This document shows positions 5,309-5,529 of a stretch of DNA of 5,529 bases, in pieces (positions within the stretch are counted from its first letter, which is position 1; each line of letters begins with the position of its first letter). The stretch is taken from the NCBI GenBank assembly GCA_021799715.1, contig JAJYZY010000147.1, forward strand, positions 1-5,529. The letters are read 5' to 3'. A program made the position numbers and the translations under genes. Source of the DNA: Planctomycetota bacterium. Lineage in GTDB: Bacteria; Planctomycetota; Phycisphaerae; WQYP01. The notes beneath the pieces are model-generated. The model had not been told where the DNA came from and made no database searches. It was given only the letters and a program-made list of their open reading frames with translations.

Positions 5309-5529
5309 GTCGATAACTCCTGATTCTGCGGCCAGAGCCTGCCTGGCCAACTTGGTAATGTAAACACTTACCGCGACAATCAGCAGTAAGCCGATGCTTA
5401 ATAGCGTCCAATGCAGCCAGCCATTGGCATGGTTGTCGCCCGCGCCCGCCGCCTGACTGGCCGCGTAACCCAGATAGACATATAAAAGTGTTCCCGGCAA
5501 CATGCATATCCAGCTCACCAGCACGTAGG
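5309..5529 (-). CDS. TVP38/TMEM64 (VTT) family membrane protein, C-terminal part, in frame with DUF547 gene (partial)
   Basis: The gene enters from the right edge; its N-terminus lies outside the window. The visible part begins in the conserved C-terminal region of the VTT/DedA-like fold, with the M-L-P-G-T-x-x-Y-V-Y-L-G signature encoded at about 5446-5502. A short polar loop (AGAGDNHANGW) follows, then a clear transmembrane helix (about 18 residues, LLSIGLLLIVAVSVYI) and a basic cytosolic tail (TKLARQAL). These inner-membrane proteins are thought to act in lipid or solute handling; the specific role is unknown. The frame has no stop after the tail: it continues through ATG 5306-5308 into the DUF547 lipoprotein and ends at 4427. 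TVP38 genes next to, or fused with, mercuric-reductase-like flavoproteins are a recurring arrangement as I recall it, which supports the family call. Confidence 0.8.
5317..5321 (-). promoter_or_regulatory. Ribosome binding site deciding the DUF547 start
   Basis: AGGAG on the minus strand lies eight bases before ATG 5306-5308. It supports independent initiation of the lipoprotein although the upstream TVP38 frame is continuous with it. In the +1 frame a TGA (5305-5307) overlaps this ATG as ATGA, the usual form of a coupled gene junction. Confidence 0.6.

Overview
The window is an ordinary stretch of bacterial chromosome, moderately GC-rich and densely coded. No rRNA, tRNA, CRISPR, transposase or phage gene was recognised. 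Gene content (a GmhA-type phosphoheptose isomerase, an aldo/keto reductase, a stand-alone B12-type domain, and a TVP38 / DUF547 / mercuric-reductase-like cluster) points to a free-living, probably Gram-negative-type bacterium. The mercuric-reductase-like N-terminus and its TVP38 neighbour recall planctomycete-like genomes to me, but this lineage guess is weak and rests on memory of protein style, not on a search.

Left part. Bases 1-144 hold the last 47 codons of a plus-strand isoprenylcysteine carboxyl methyltransferase-like gene. It converges, with a 16-base gap, on a minus-strand SIS-domain phosphoheptose isomerase (161-736). Upstream of that gene is a gap of about 270 bases before the end of an aldo/keto reductase on the same strand (1006-1872). 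The gap holds a hairpin and a weakly supported 43-codon ORF.

Middle. The aldo/keto reductase and a B12-binding-domain protein (2020-2733, plus strand) are divergent, separated by 147 bases that contain candidate promoters for both. The B12-type protein has the cap and Rossmann-like domains of the corrinoid/CarH type. It lacks the axial histidine, lacks the CarH Trp/Glu-His cap signature, and has no DNA-binding domain.

Right part. A minus-strand operon enters from the right edge: the C-terminal end of a TVP38/TMEM64 (VTT) membrane protein, then a DUF547 lipoprotein (4427-5308), then a mercuric-reductase-like flavoprotein (2869-4410). The TVP38 reading frame runs without a stop into the DUF547 lipoprotein, which has its own strong Shine-Dalgarno, ATG and lipobox, so this is either a true fusion or a nested gene. 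The three products would form an inner-membrane protein, an exported lipoprotein and a cytosolic disulfide-type oxidoreductase. Their tight packing suggests a shared envelope or redox task whose substrate cannot be read from the sequence. The flavoprotein lacks the heavy-metal domain and C-terminal cysteine pair of true MerA.
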